Position numbers and translations under genes: made by a program
Shown: positions 7,334 through 14,465 of the stretch, in pieces
Numbering within the stretch: the stretch's first letter is position 1
How the letters are laid out: each line of letters begins with the position of its first letter
From: DATLWR01 sp035576205
GTDB lineage: Bacteria; Pseudomonadota; Zetaproteobacteria; Mariprofundales; Mariprofundaceae
NCBI GenBank assembly: GCA_035576205.1
Contig: DATLWR010000031.1
Coordinates: 1 to 22,890, forward strand
DNA length: 22,890 nucleotides
Direction of reading: 5' to 3'
Notes under the pieces: generated by a model
The model's input: only the letters and a program-made list of their open reading frames with translations
What the model was told of the DNA's origin: nothing
The model's database searches: none

Positions 7334-7618
7334 GTGACAAAAGCCGAAATTGCCAAGATTGTTCATGAGCGCGTCGGCCTTTCCAAGAAGGAATCGGGGC
7401 AGATCGTCGAGGCCGTTCTGGATGTGATTCGCAAATCGCTTGAACGGGGCGAAGATGTGAAGCTTTCGGGCTTCGGCCATTTTGTCGTGCGCAAGAAGCA
7501 TGCGCGCCGGGGCCGCAATCCCAAGACCGGTGACGACATTACCATCGAGTCGCGCAGTGTCGTGACCTTCCGTGCCAGCCAGTTGCTCAAGGGCCAGCTA
7601 CTCGAGGGCAATGAATGA
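7334..7618 (+). CDS. ihfA: Integration host factor alpha subunit
   Basis: This nucleoid protein bends DNA sharply as a heterodimer with IHF-beta, which is not in this window. The 94 residues carry the DNABII fold: N-terminal helices, KLSGFGHFVVRKK, and the DNA-clamping beta-arm RGRNPKTGDDITI, whose conserved proline intercalates in the minor groove. The reading MTKAEIAKIVHERVGLSKKE, and its position before a merR-like gene and tRNA-Pro as in pseudomonads, favour IHF-alpha over HU. The start is GTG after a GGGACCGGGG stretch. The stop overlaps the next start as ATGA. Confidence 0.9.
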   Translation: MTKAEIAKIVHERVGLSKKESGQIVEAVLDVIRKSLERGEDVKLSGFGHFVVRKKHARRGRNPKTGDDITIESRSVVTFRASQLLKGQLLEGNE

Positions 7619-7992
7619 GCAACCAGCTGCAGGCACTGACCAGTGCCGGCGTCGAAATTCCGGAGTTGCCGGACAAGCTCTTCTTTTCCATACGCGAGGT
7701 CAGCGATATCTGTGGTATCGAGCCGCATGTGCTGCGGTACTGGGAAACCGAGTTCCGCAATATCAAGCCGGTCAAGAAGAGCGGCAACCGCCGGTTTTAC
7801 CGGCAACGCGACGTTTATGCCGTATTGCAGATCAAGCACCTGCTGTATGATCTGAACTTCACCATCAAGGGGGCCAAGAAGCGCCTGTTGAATGGTGATC
7901 TCGAGGAGATTGTGGAGCAGGGGGACGCCCAGGTGACCCTGCACCATCTGCGTCAGGAACTGGACGATATCCTGAAGCTTCTCTCTGACTGA
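7615..7992 (+). CDS. Short MerR-family transcriptional regulator
   Basis: The 125-residue protein has a MerR-type winged HTH at about residues 22-92 (FFSIREVSDICGIEPHVLRYWETEF...NRRFYRQRDV), with the characteristic RYWE and RRFYR segments. A short helical tail follows. It lacks the cysteine cluster of metal-sensing MerR proteins and any large effector domain, so a ligand cannot be assigned. Its start overlaps the ihfA stop by 4 bases (ATGA), implying translational coupling. The ihfA-merR-tRNA-Pro order is shared with pseudomonads, where the regulator's targets are, as far as I know, not defined. Confidence 0.88.
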   Translation: MSNQLQALTSAGVEIPELPDKLFFSIREVSDICGIEPHVLRYWETEFRNIKPVKKSGNRRFYRQRDVYAVLQIKHLLYDLNFTIKGAKKRLLNGDLEEIVEQGDAQVTLHHLRQELDDILKLLSD

Positions 7993-8038
7993 TTTCTAGA
8001 TTTCACATCGACCGTTTTGTAGTGTTCGTTCGATGAAT

Positions 8039-8115
8039 CGGGACGTAGCGCAGCCTGGTAGCGCACCAGACTGGGGGTCTGGTGGTCGGAGGTTCGAATC
8101 CTCTCGTCCCGACCA
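8039..8115 (+). tRNA. tRNA-Pro (anticodon GGG)
   Basis: Full cloverleaf: acceptor CGGGACG (8039-8045) pairs with CGTCCCG (8105-8111), discriminator A8112 and encoded CCA (8113-8115). Anticodon stem CCAGA/TCTGG encloses loop CTGGGGG with anticodon GGG at 8073-8075. The T-loop is GGTTCGAATCC. C at position 1 is a hallmark of bacterial tRNA-Pro. Six T residues follow the CCA, so the tRNA's own stems may help terminate transcription. No clear promoter is visible in the 46 bases after the MerR gene, so it may be transcribed with ihfA. Confidence 0.98.
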
Positions 8116-8148
8116 TTTTTTCAGGACCGTTGCCGGTAGGAATTTCGC

Positions 8149-8808
8149 ATGATTTCTTCCGGCGCGGCCCAGAATTTCGATCGCCCCCGCCAGCGGATGG
8201 TGACCGAACAACTGATCCCCCGTGGCATTACCGATCCGCGTGTGCTGGAGGCGATGAGCAGCGTACCGCGCCATCTTTTTGTCGATCCGCCGCTGGCCGG
8301 TCGCGCCTATTCGGATGCCTCGCTGCCGATCGGCGACGGTCAGACAATTTCCCAACCCTACATGGTGGCGCGCATGACCCAGCTGCTGGAACTGAAGGGG
8401 CACGAGCGCGTGCTGGAGATCGGCACCGGCTGCGGTTATCAGACCGCCGTCCTGTCGCGACTTTGCCGTCGGGTCTACAGCATCGAGCGCATTTCCTCGC
8501 TGCACGAGCGTGCCAAGCGGAACCTGCGCACAGCGCGGCACGCCAACGTGATGCTCAGGTGCGGCGACGGCCGCTTGGGGTGGGAAGAGTATGCACCGTT
8601 CGACGCCATTATCGTCACCGCCGGCGGCTTCGCCTCCGAGCACTGGCTTGAGCAGCTGGCGCCGGGCGGTTACCTGCTGCTGCCGGAGGGTGAGGGGCGG
8701 GAACATCGCCTGGTTCGCCGTCGCAAGCGGCCGCAGGGCGGTTGTGACGAAGAGTATTTCGACGCCTGTACCTTTGTGCCGTTGCTGGAAGGGGTGAACC
8801 ATTCCTGA
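8149..8808 (+). CDS. pcm: Protein-L-isoaspartate O-methyltransferase
   Basis: This enzyme methylates isoaspartyl residues in aged proteins with S-adenosylmethionine, starting their repair. The 219-residue product has the family segments in order: QRMVTEQLIPRGITDPRVLEA (15-35), PRHLFVD (40-46), the substrate loop DGQTISQPYMVARMT (63-77), SAM motif I VLEIGTGCGYQTAVLS (88-103) and the post-motif FDAIIVTAGG. It ends in FVPLLEG. The ATG follows GTAGGAA. It is the first gene of the pcm-yqaA-nlpD-rpoS cassette; surE, which often precedes pcm, is absent. Confidence 0.95.
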   Translation: MISSGAAQNFDRPRQRMVTEQLIPRGITDPRVLEAMSSVPRHLFVDPPLAGRAYSDASLPIGDGQTISQPYMVARMTQLLELKGHERVLEIGTGCGYQTAVLSRLCRRVYSIERISSLHERAKRNLRTARHANVMLRCGDGRLGWEEYAPFDAIIVTAGGFASEHWLEQLAPGGYLLLPEGEGREHRLVRRRKRPQGGCDEEYFDACTFVPLLEGVNHS

Positions 8809-8851
8809 TTCGGCGGTTCGGCTAGGCGTCGATAACCGGCGCCCTTCATGG

Positions 8852-9430
8852 TTGCGCCGCAGCTATGACTGGACGCTGTCGTGGGCCGACCATCCGCAGG
8901 CGCAATGGGCGCTGTTCGCGATCGCCGTGATCGAGGCGAGCGTCTTCCCGATTCCGCCGGACGTGCTGCTGATTGCGCTGGCGCTGGGTCGCCCGAACCT
9001 CGGCCTGCGTCTGGCAACGTTCGCGACCTCCGGATCGGTGATCGGTGCCATCATCGGTTATGCGATCGGCATGCTCTTCTTCACCAGCATTGCCGAGCCG
9101 CTGCTGAATTTCTACGGTGCCATGGGACAGTTCACGCATGTGCAGCAGCTGTTCACCCAATGGGGATTGCTGCTGGTGCTGATTGCCGGTTTCTCGCCCA
9201 TTCCGTTCAAGGTCATCACCATTGCGGCCGGCACCTTCGGGCTGTCGTTTCCGGGCTTCATTCTGGCCTCGGCCGCATCGCGCGGTGCCCGCTTCTTCCT
9301 GGAAGGCATGCTGCTGCGCTGGGGAGGCGACAGGCTGCGCCGTTTTGTCGAGCGCCATTTCGAATGGATGACCGTGCTCGTCGCGCTGCTGGTGGTGGCC
9401 GGATTCGTGATGCTATGGCTGTGGCGCTGA
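8852..9430 (+). CDS. YqaA-like VTT/SNARE-associated membrane protein
   Basis: The 192-residue inner-membrane protein is related to DedA and YqaA. It has about four to five hydrophobic spans and family segments such as VFPIPPDVLLIALALGRP and FSPIPFKVITIAAGTFG. DedA relatives affect membrane homeostasis and lipid carrier recycling, but the YqaA branch has no settled function. The frame opens at 8798 and offers only TTG at 8852 as a plausible start, giving LRRSYDWTLSWA, which fits the usual family N-terminus. No good Shine-Dalgarno is visible, so the start is uncertain. The gene overlaps nlpD by 16 bases. Confidence 0.82.
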   Translation: MRRSYDWTLSWADHPQAQWALFAIAVIEASVFPIPPDVLLIALALGRPNLGLRLATFATSGSVIGAIIGYAIGMLFFTSIAEPLLNFYGAMGQFTHVQQLFTQWGLLLVLIAGFSPIPFKVITIAAGTFGLSFPGFILASAASRGARFFLEGMLLRWGGDRLRRFVERHFEWMTVLVALLVVAGFVMLWLWR

Positions 9431-10344
9431 GGTTCATCGGGCTCCTGCTTCTGTTGACGCTGGGTGCATGTATCAAGACCACGGTACACCCCGAAGGCTC
9501 GCGGGAACCCGCTCGGGTTTCCGCAAGGTATCAGGGGGAATATACCGTCCGGCCGGGCGACACGCTGTACAGCATCGCCAGGCAGTACGGCATCGATTAC
9601 CATGAACTGGCCCGCCGCAATCACCTCAGTTATCCCTATACGATCCATGTCGGCCAGGCGCTGACTATCGGAGGGGCCCCGACAGCGGCAGCGAGTGTTT
9701 CAAGGATCTACAAGGTCCGGCCGGGCGATACGCTGTACAGCATCGCCAAACGGTACGGTATCGATTACCACGAACTGGCCCGCCGCAATCACCTCGGCCA
9801 TCCCTATACGATCTATATCGGGCAGGAGCTGCACCTGGCCGGTGTGGCGCCGCGTTCGACCCTGCTTCCCGGGCTGAAGAGCGGAGAATCCTCCTCCTCC
9901 ACCTCCGCTTCCGGTACTGTCTCATCCGCTGCCGCCCAGACAGTCCAGCCGGCTGCAAACGGCCGTGTGCCGAGGCTGCAATGGCCTTTGAACGGCACCA
10001 TCACCAGCGGTTTCGGCTCGCGCGGCAGCCGCATGCACGACGGCGTCGACATCGGTGCCCCGGCCGGTACCCCCGTCCGGGCGGCGGCCGATGGCGAGGT
10101 GGTTTATTCCGATCACCGCCTTTCCGGTTACGGCAACCTGATCATCCTTCGCCATGGCGGCGACGTCTTCACGGCCTATGCCCACAACCAGCGCAATCTG
10201 GTGCGCAAGGGCGACCGTGTGAAACAGGGCGATGTCATCGCCAGGGTGGGGGAAACGGGGCGCGCCAGCGGCCCGCATCTGCACTTCGAGGTGCGGCGCG
10301 GCAGCACTCCCGTCGACCCGCTTGCCTATCTGCCAAGTCGATGA
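9415..10344 (+). CDS. nlpD: NlpD-type lipoprotein: two LysM domains and an M23 peptidase domain
   Basis: The predicted 309-residue lipoprotein has lipobox LTLGAC with acylated Cys19. Two LysM peptidoglycan-binding modules follow (43-85 and 99-141), then a Ser/Thr-rich linker (about 150-185) and a C-terminal LytM/M23 domain. The M23 zinc motifs are complete: HDGVD (His208, Asp212) and HLH (His288, His290). E. coli NlpD has lost these and only activates amidases; this protein may cleave peptidoglycan itself. The reading frame is open far upstream, but only the ATG at 9415 gives a lipoprotein signal peptide. It overlaps the yqaA stop and precedes rpoS, the classic nlpD-rpoS order. Confidence 0.92.
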   Translation: MAVALRFIGLLLLLTLGACIKTTVHPEGSREPARVSARYQGEYTVRPGDTLYSIARQYGIDYHELARRNHLSYPYTIHVGQALTIGGAPTAAASVSRIYKVRPGDTLYSIAKRYGIDYHELARRNHLGHPYTIYIGQELHLAGVAPRSTLLPGLKSGESSSSTSASGTVSSAAAQTVQPAANGRVPRLQWPLNGTITSGFGSRGSRMHDGVDIGAPAGTPVRAAADGEVVYSDHRLSGYGNLIILRHGGDVFTAYAHNQRNLVRKGDRVKQGDVIARVGETGRASGPHLHFEVRRGSTPVDPLAYLPSR

Positions 10345-10408
10345 GATAGTTTTTTCCTGCTGTGCATATGAGAAATACGGTTATGTCCGGCGAAGCGGGA
10401 GGGGGTTG

Positions 10409-11254
10409 ATGGCCAAACGTCGCAGTTTGGATCCCATGACAATGTACATGCGCGAAATCTCGCGCTACGAGCTCCTGTCCGCGCAGGACGAGATCGATCT
10501 TTCCCGGCGTATCGCCACCGGTGACGACCATGCCCGCCGGCAGATGATCAATGCGAACCTGCGGCTGGTGGTGAAGATCGCCCGCCGTTACCTGAACCGC
10601 GGCCTGCCGCTGGCCGACCTCATCGAAGAAGGCAATATGGGCCTGATGCATGCCGTGGAGAAGTTCGACGACGCGCACGGTTGCCGTTTCTCGACCTATG
10701 CGACATGGTGGATCCGCCAGGCCGTCGAGCGGGCGATCATGAACCAGGCCCGCACCATCCGCCTGCCGGTGCATGTCGGCAAGGAATACAACAGTATGAT
10801 GCGCGCCTTCAGTACGCTGCGTGTCGAGCATGGTACCGAACCGACGGACGAGCAGGTTGCCAAGCACATGGGCATCCCGGTCTCGCGCGTGCAGGCCCTG
10901 CAGGAGATGACCCTGACGACGGAGAGCGCCGACGAGGTGCTGCACGACGACGGCGATTTCACCATCTACGATGTCACCGAGGACGAGAATGCCGAAGCCC
11001 CCGGCGATCGTCTGGAAATCAGCAATCGCGATGCGATGATCAACAAGTGGCTGAACTCTTTGTCGCGCAAGGAACGAGAGGTGGTCAGTCTCAGATTCGG
11101 ACTCGGTGTCTATGATGAGCCATGGACGCTGGAAGCGATCGGCGAGCATATGGGCGTGACACGCGAACGCATCCGGCAGATCCAGGTGGCGGCGCTGCAG
11201 AAGCTGCGCGCCATGGCCGAGGCCGACCAAGTGAAACTGGAGGAGATCCTGTGA
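10409..11254 (+). CDS. rpoS: RNA polymerase sigma factor RpoS, short form
   Basis: This sigma-70-family factor for stationary-phase and stress transcription is 281 residues long. Region 1.2 begins at once (DPMTMYMREISRYELLS, 8-24). Region 2 follows (NLRLVVKIARRYLNRGLPLADLIEEGN, with the -10-binding FSTYATWWIRQAVERAI at 94-110), then region 3. Region 4 has its HTH at about 238-262 (TLEAIGEHMGVTRERIRQIQV). It is about 50 residues shorter than E. coli RpoS because the N-terminal extension is missing. The ATG has a strong GGGAGGGGG site 4 bases upstream; upstream in-frame codons fall inside nlpD. Position after nlpD and RpoS-like regions 2 and 4 argue against RpoH. Confidence 0.9.
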   Translation: MAKRRSLDPMTMYMREISRYELLSAQDEIDLSRRIATGDDHARRQMINANLRLVVKIARRYLNRGLPLADLIEEGNMGLMHAVEKFDDAHGCRFSTYATWWIRQAVERAIMNQARTIRLPVHVGKEYNSMMRAFSTLRVEHGTEPTDEQVAKHMGIPVSRVQALQEMTLTTESADEVLHDDGDFTIYDVTEDENAEAPGDRLEISNRDAMINKWLNSLSRKEREVVSLRFGLGVYDEPWTLEAIGEHMGVTRERIRQIQVAALQKLRAMAEADQVKLEEIL

Positions 11255-11781
11255 CTACCATTACTGCCGTGCAGCTGACCAACTATATCCGTGACATTCC
11301 CGACTTCCCGAAGCCCGGCATCATCTTCCGCGACATCTCTCCGCTGCTGGCCAATGGCAATGCCTTCGGTGCGGCGATTTCGCAGCTTGCCTGTTTTGTC
11401 AGCCACGACGTCGATGCCATCGTCGGTATCGAGTCGCGCGGCTTTATCTTCGGCGCGGCGCTTGCCCAGCAGCTGGGTATCGGTTTCGTGCCGGTACGCA
11501 AGCCCGGTAAGCTGCCGGCCGACGTTCATTCCGTCGATTACGAGCTCGAGTACGGTATGGACCGGCTGGAGATTCACCGCGACGCCCTTTCCAAGGGGCA
11601 CAAGGTTGTGGTCGTGGACGACCTCTTGGCCACCGGCGGTACGTCGGCGGCGACGGTGCAGTTGATCCGCAAGCTCGGTGCCGAAGTCGACGGCTGCCTG
11701 TTCGTCATCGAATTGTTGGCCTTGCAGGGACGCAAGGCCCTGAAGGATGTCAAGGCCCACAGTCTGGTCCGCTATGACTGA
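11251..11781 (+). CDS. apt: Adenine phosphoribosyltransferase
   Basis: This purine-salvage enzyme joins adenine and PRPP to give AMP. The 176-residue protein matches the family length and carries YIRDIPDFPKPGIIFRDISPLL (12-33), GIESRGFIFG (59-68), VPVRKPGKLP (80-89) and the PRPP-binding loop VVVVDDLLATGGTS (119-132). The GTG start at 11251 overlaps the rpoS stop as GTGA, and AGGAGAT in the rpoS tail (11239-11245) serves as ribosome-binding site. Co-transcription with rpoS is therefore likely, which is not a usual pairing. Confidence 0.95.
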   Translation: MTTITAVQLTNYIRDIPDFPKPGIIFRDISPLLANGNAFGAAISQLACFVSHDVDAIVGIESRGFIFGAALAQQLGIGFVPVRKPGKLPADVHSVDYELEYGMDRLEIHRDALSKGHKVVVVDDLLATGGTSAATVQLIRKLGAEVDGCLFVIELLALQGRKALKDVKAHSLVRYD

Positions 11782-11852
11782 CCCCGGGGTTGATGCCGGT
11801 TTGCAGGGTGCAGGATCGATGCTTTGCCGCTAGGATCGCGAGCGCTTTTTTG

Positions 11853-11929
11853 GCTCTCGTAGCTCAGTTGGATAGAGCGACGGATTCCTAATCCGTAGGC
11901 CGCAGGTTCGAATCCTGTCGAGAGCACCA
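11853..11929 (+). tRNA. tRNA-Arg (anticodon CCT)
   Basis: Acceptor GCTCTCG (11853-11859) pairs with CGAGAGC (11919-11925); discriminator A and encoded CCA (11927-11929) follow. Anticodon stem ACGGA/TCCGT holds loop TTCCTAA with CCT at 11887-11889, which reads AGG codons. The T-loop GGTTCGAATCC is standard. A T-rich stretch follows the CCA, and gyrA starts 31 bases downstream. Upstream, TAGGAT (11831-11836) with a GC-rich discriminator is a possible -10, but no matching -35 is clear. Confidence 0.98.
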
Positions 11930-11960
11930 TTTTTCTTTTTTTGATACATGAGAGGCTAAC

Positions 11961-14465
11961 GTGGTAGAAGAAATTCTGAATCCGGCAGTTCCCGTTCTGA
12001 TTGAAGAGGAGATGAAGCGCTCCTACCTCGATTACGCGATGAGCGTGATCGTCGGCCGCGCGCTGCCGGATGCCCGCGACGGCCTGAAGCCGGTGCATCG
12101 CCGCATCCTCTACGCGATGCAGGATCTCGGTTCCACCTATGACAAGCCGTTCAAGAAATCGGCGCGCGTGGTCGGTGACGTGATCGGTAAATATCACCCG
12201 CACGGTGACTCGGCGGTCTACGACGCACTGGTGCGCATGGCGCAGCCGTGGAGCATGCGCCACGTGCTGGTCGACGGCCAGGGCAACTTCGGTTCGGTGG
12301 ACGGCGACTCGCCTGCTGCCATGCGTTACACCGAGGCGCGCATGAGCCGGCTGGCTTCCGAGCTCCTGGCCGACATCGACAAGGATACTGTCGATTTCGT
12401 ACCCAACTACGACGAGTCGCTCTCCGAGCCGAAGGTGTTGCCGGCCAAGTTCCCGAACCTGCTGGTCAACGGTTCGCAAGGCATCGCTGTGGGTATGGCC
12501 ACCAATATTCCGACCCACAACCTGGGCGAGAGCATCAATGCCACCATCGCGCTGATCAGGAACCCGGCGGCGGATGATGAAGAGCTGATGCAGATCATGC
12601 CGGGACCGGATTTCCCGACCGGCGGCTTCATCTATGGCCGCAAGGGCATGCGCGATGCCTTCACGACCGGCCGCGGTTCGGTGACCATGCGTGCCAGGGC
12701 GGTGGTCGAGATCCATCCGCGCACCAAGCGCGAGGCGCTGATCGTCACTGAACTGCCGTATCAGGTGAACAAGGCGAACCTCATCGAGAACATCGCCGAG
12801 CTCGTGCGCGACAAGAAGATCGAGGGCATCGCCGACCTGCGCGACGAATCCGACCGCGACGGCATGCGCATCGTCATCGAGCTGAAAAAGAATGAGATTC
12901 CCGAGGTCATTCTCAACAACCTCTACAAGCATACCCAGCTGCAGTGCAACTTCGGCTGCAACTTCCTCGCCATTGTCGACGGCCAGCCGAAGCTGTGCGG
13001 CGTGCGCGAGCTGCTCTTGCATTTCGTCGATCATCGCCGCCAGGTGGTTACCCGCCGTTGCCTGTTCGATCTCGACAAGGCCGAGGCGCGTGCCCATATC
13101 CTGGAAGGCTTGCTGATCGCGCTCGATAACATCGACGAAGTGATCAAGCTGATCCGTGCCAGCCAGACTGCGCAGGAGGCGAAGGACGGCCTGATGGCCC
13201 GCTTCGGACTGTCGGACAAGCAGTCGCAGGCCATCCTCGATATGCGCCTGCAGCGCCTGACGGGTCTGGAGCGGGACAAGATCAAGCAGGAGTACGCAGA
13301 AGTGCAGGCGCAGATCGCCCGCCTGAAGGCGATCCTCGCCGACGACAAGCTCTTGATGCAGGTGATTGTCGGGGAGCTGGAGGAGGTGCGCGACAAGTAT
13401 GCCGATCCGCGCCGCTCCGAAATCGTCGACGAGACGGCCGAACTCTCGGTGGAGGATCTGATCACTGAGGAGGATATGGTGGTGACCATCTCCAACGAGG
13501 GCTACATCAAGCGCAACGCTGTCACCCTCTACCGCGCCCAGCGTCGCGGCGGCAAGGGCAAGACGGCGATGGCGACGAAGGAAGAGGATTTTGTCACGCA
13601 GCTGATGGTCGCCTCGACGCACGACTACCTGCTGTTCTTCTCCGACCGTGGCCGCGTGTTCCGCACCAAGGTCTACGAAGTGCCGCAGGCGGGACGCGCC
13701 GCACGCGGCAAGGCGCTGGTGAACCTGCTGCCGGTGGAGAAGGACGAGAAGATTTCGGCGACCCTCGCATTGAGGGAATTCGACGACCAGCGTTTCATCG
13801 TCATGGCCACCAAGAACGGCCTGATCAAGAAGACGCGCCTCTCCGAATACCAGAACATCCGCTCCAACGGCATCATCGCCATCAACATGGACGAGGACGA
13901 CGACCTGATCGGTGTGGTCATCTCCAACGGCGAACAGGACATCATGCTCTCCTCCAGCGGCGGCAAGGCGATCCGTTTCAACGAGACCGATGCGCGGCCG
14001 ATGGGACGCGCCACGCGGGGTGTCACCGGCATGCGTATGCCCAAGGGCGACAAGGTGATCTCGATGACGCTGGTGACCGATCGGGCGACACTGCTGGCTG
14101 TGTCGCAGAACGGCTTCGGCAAGCGTACCTCGGTAGCCGAGTACGGTGTGCAGAAGCGCGGCGGCCAGGGCGTCTTCACGCTGAAGACGGGCGGCCGCAA
14201 CGGTGCCATGGTTTCGGCACTGCTGGTGATCGACGACGATCAGGTGATGATGGTGACCGATACCGGGCGACTCGTGCGCATCCGTATGGACGGTGTGTCG
14301 GTGATCGGCCGCAATACCCAAGGCGTGAAACTGATCGACTGCAAGCCCGGCGAGCGCGTGATCGGCGCGGTTCGTGTGGCCGAGAAGCAGGAAGAGATCG
14401 AGGGTGAGGAATTCGACGACGAGATCGACGATGCCCAGGAAACAGAAGAAGGCGACGAGGCATGA
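11961..14465 (+). CDS. gyrA: DNA gyrase subunit A
   Basis: This is the breakage-reunion subunit of the type II topoisomerase that supercoils DNA. The 834-residue protein has the GyrA N-terminus (SYLDYAMSVIVGRALPDARDGLKPVHRR), catalytic Tyr123 in RYTEARM, and the GyrA box QRRGGKGK (527-534), which identifies gyrase rather than ParC. A six-bladed C-terminal beta-pinwheel and an acidic tail rich in Glu and Asp follow. The quinolone-resistance region HPHGDSAVYDALVRMAQPW keeps Ser84 and Asp88, the susceptible state in E. coli numbering 83 and 87. The start is GTG after GAGAGG. The stop overlaps serS as ATGA. Confidence 0.97.
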   Translation: MVEEILNPAVPVLIEEEMKRSYLDYAMSVIVGRALPDARDGLKPVHRRILYAMQDLGSTYDKPFKKSARVVGDVIGKYHPHGDSAVYDALVRMAQPWSMRHVLVDGQGNFGSVDGDSPAAMRYTEARMSRLASELLADIDKDTVDFVPNYDESLSEPKVLPAKFPNLLVNGSQGIAVGMATNIPTHNLGESINATIALIRNPAADDEELMQIMPGPDFPTGGFIYGRKGMRDAFTTGRGSVTMRARAVVEIHPRTKREALIVTELPYQVNKANLIENIAELVRDKKIEGIADLRDESDRDGMRIVIELKKNEIPEVILNNLYKHTQLQCNFGCNFLAIVDGQPKLCGVRELLLHFVDHRRQVVTRRCLFDLDKAEARAHILEGLLIALDNIDEVIKLIRASQTAQEAKDGLMARFGLSDKQSQAILDMRLQRLTGLERDKIKQEYAEVQAQIARLKAILADDKLLMQVIVGELEEVRDKYADPRRSEIVDETAELSVEDLITEEDMVVTISNEGYIKRNAVTLYRAQRRGGKGKTAMATKEEDFVTQLMVASTHDYLLFFSDRGRVFRTKVYEVPQAGRAARGKALVNLLPVEKDEKISATLALREFDDQRFIVMATKNGLIKKTRLSEYQNIRSNGIIAINMDEDDDLIGVVISNGEQDIMLSSSGGKAIRFNETDARPMGRATRGVTGMRMPKGDKVISMTLVTDRATLLAVSQNGFGKRTSVAEYGVQKRGGQGVFTLKTGGRNGAMVSALLVIDDDQVMMVTDTGRLVRIRMDGVSVIGRNTQGVKLIDCKPGERVIGAVRVAEKQEEIEGEEFDDEIDDAQETEEGDEA

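Noticed and set aside
8881..9414. Upstream extension of the nlpD frame
   Set aside because: It runs through the yqaA-like gene in another frame and would hide the lipobox signal peptide starting at 9415.
9541..9837. Two similar DNA blocks as a start of a tandem or CRISPR-like array
   Set aside because: They are two in-frame LysM-coding units within nlpD, with no third copy and no spacers.
10350..10370. T-rich run and CATATG before rpoS as terminator or promoter
   Set aside because: No stem precedes the T-run and no paired -35/-10 is convincing; rpoS is probably also read from promoters further upstream.
11772..14321. Very long minus-strand open frame opposite gyrA
   Set aside because: It is the mirror of gyrA and also runs through tRNA-Arg(CCT); no motif supports it.
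11961..14465. ParC instead of GyrA
   Set aside because: A full GyrA box (QRRGGKGK) and an acidic C-terminal tail mark it as gyrase.
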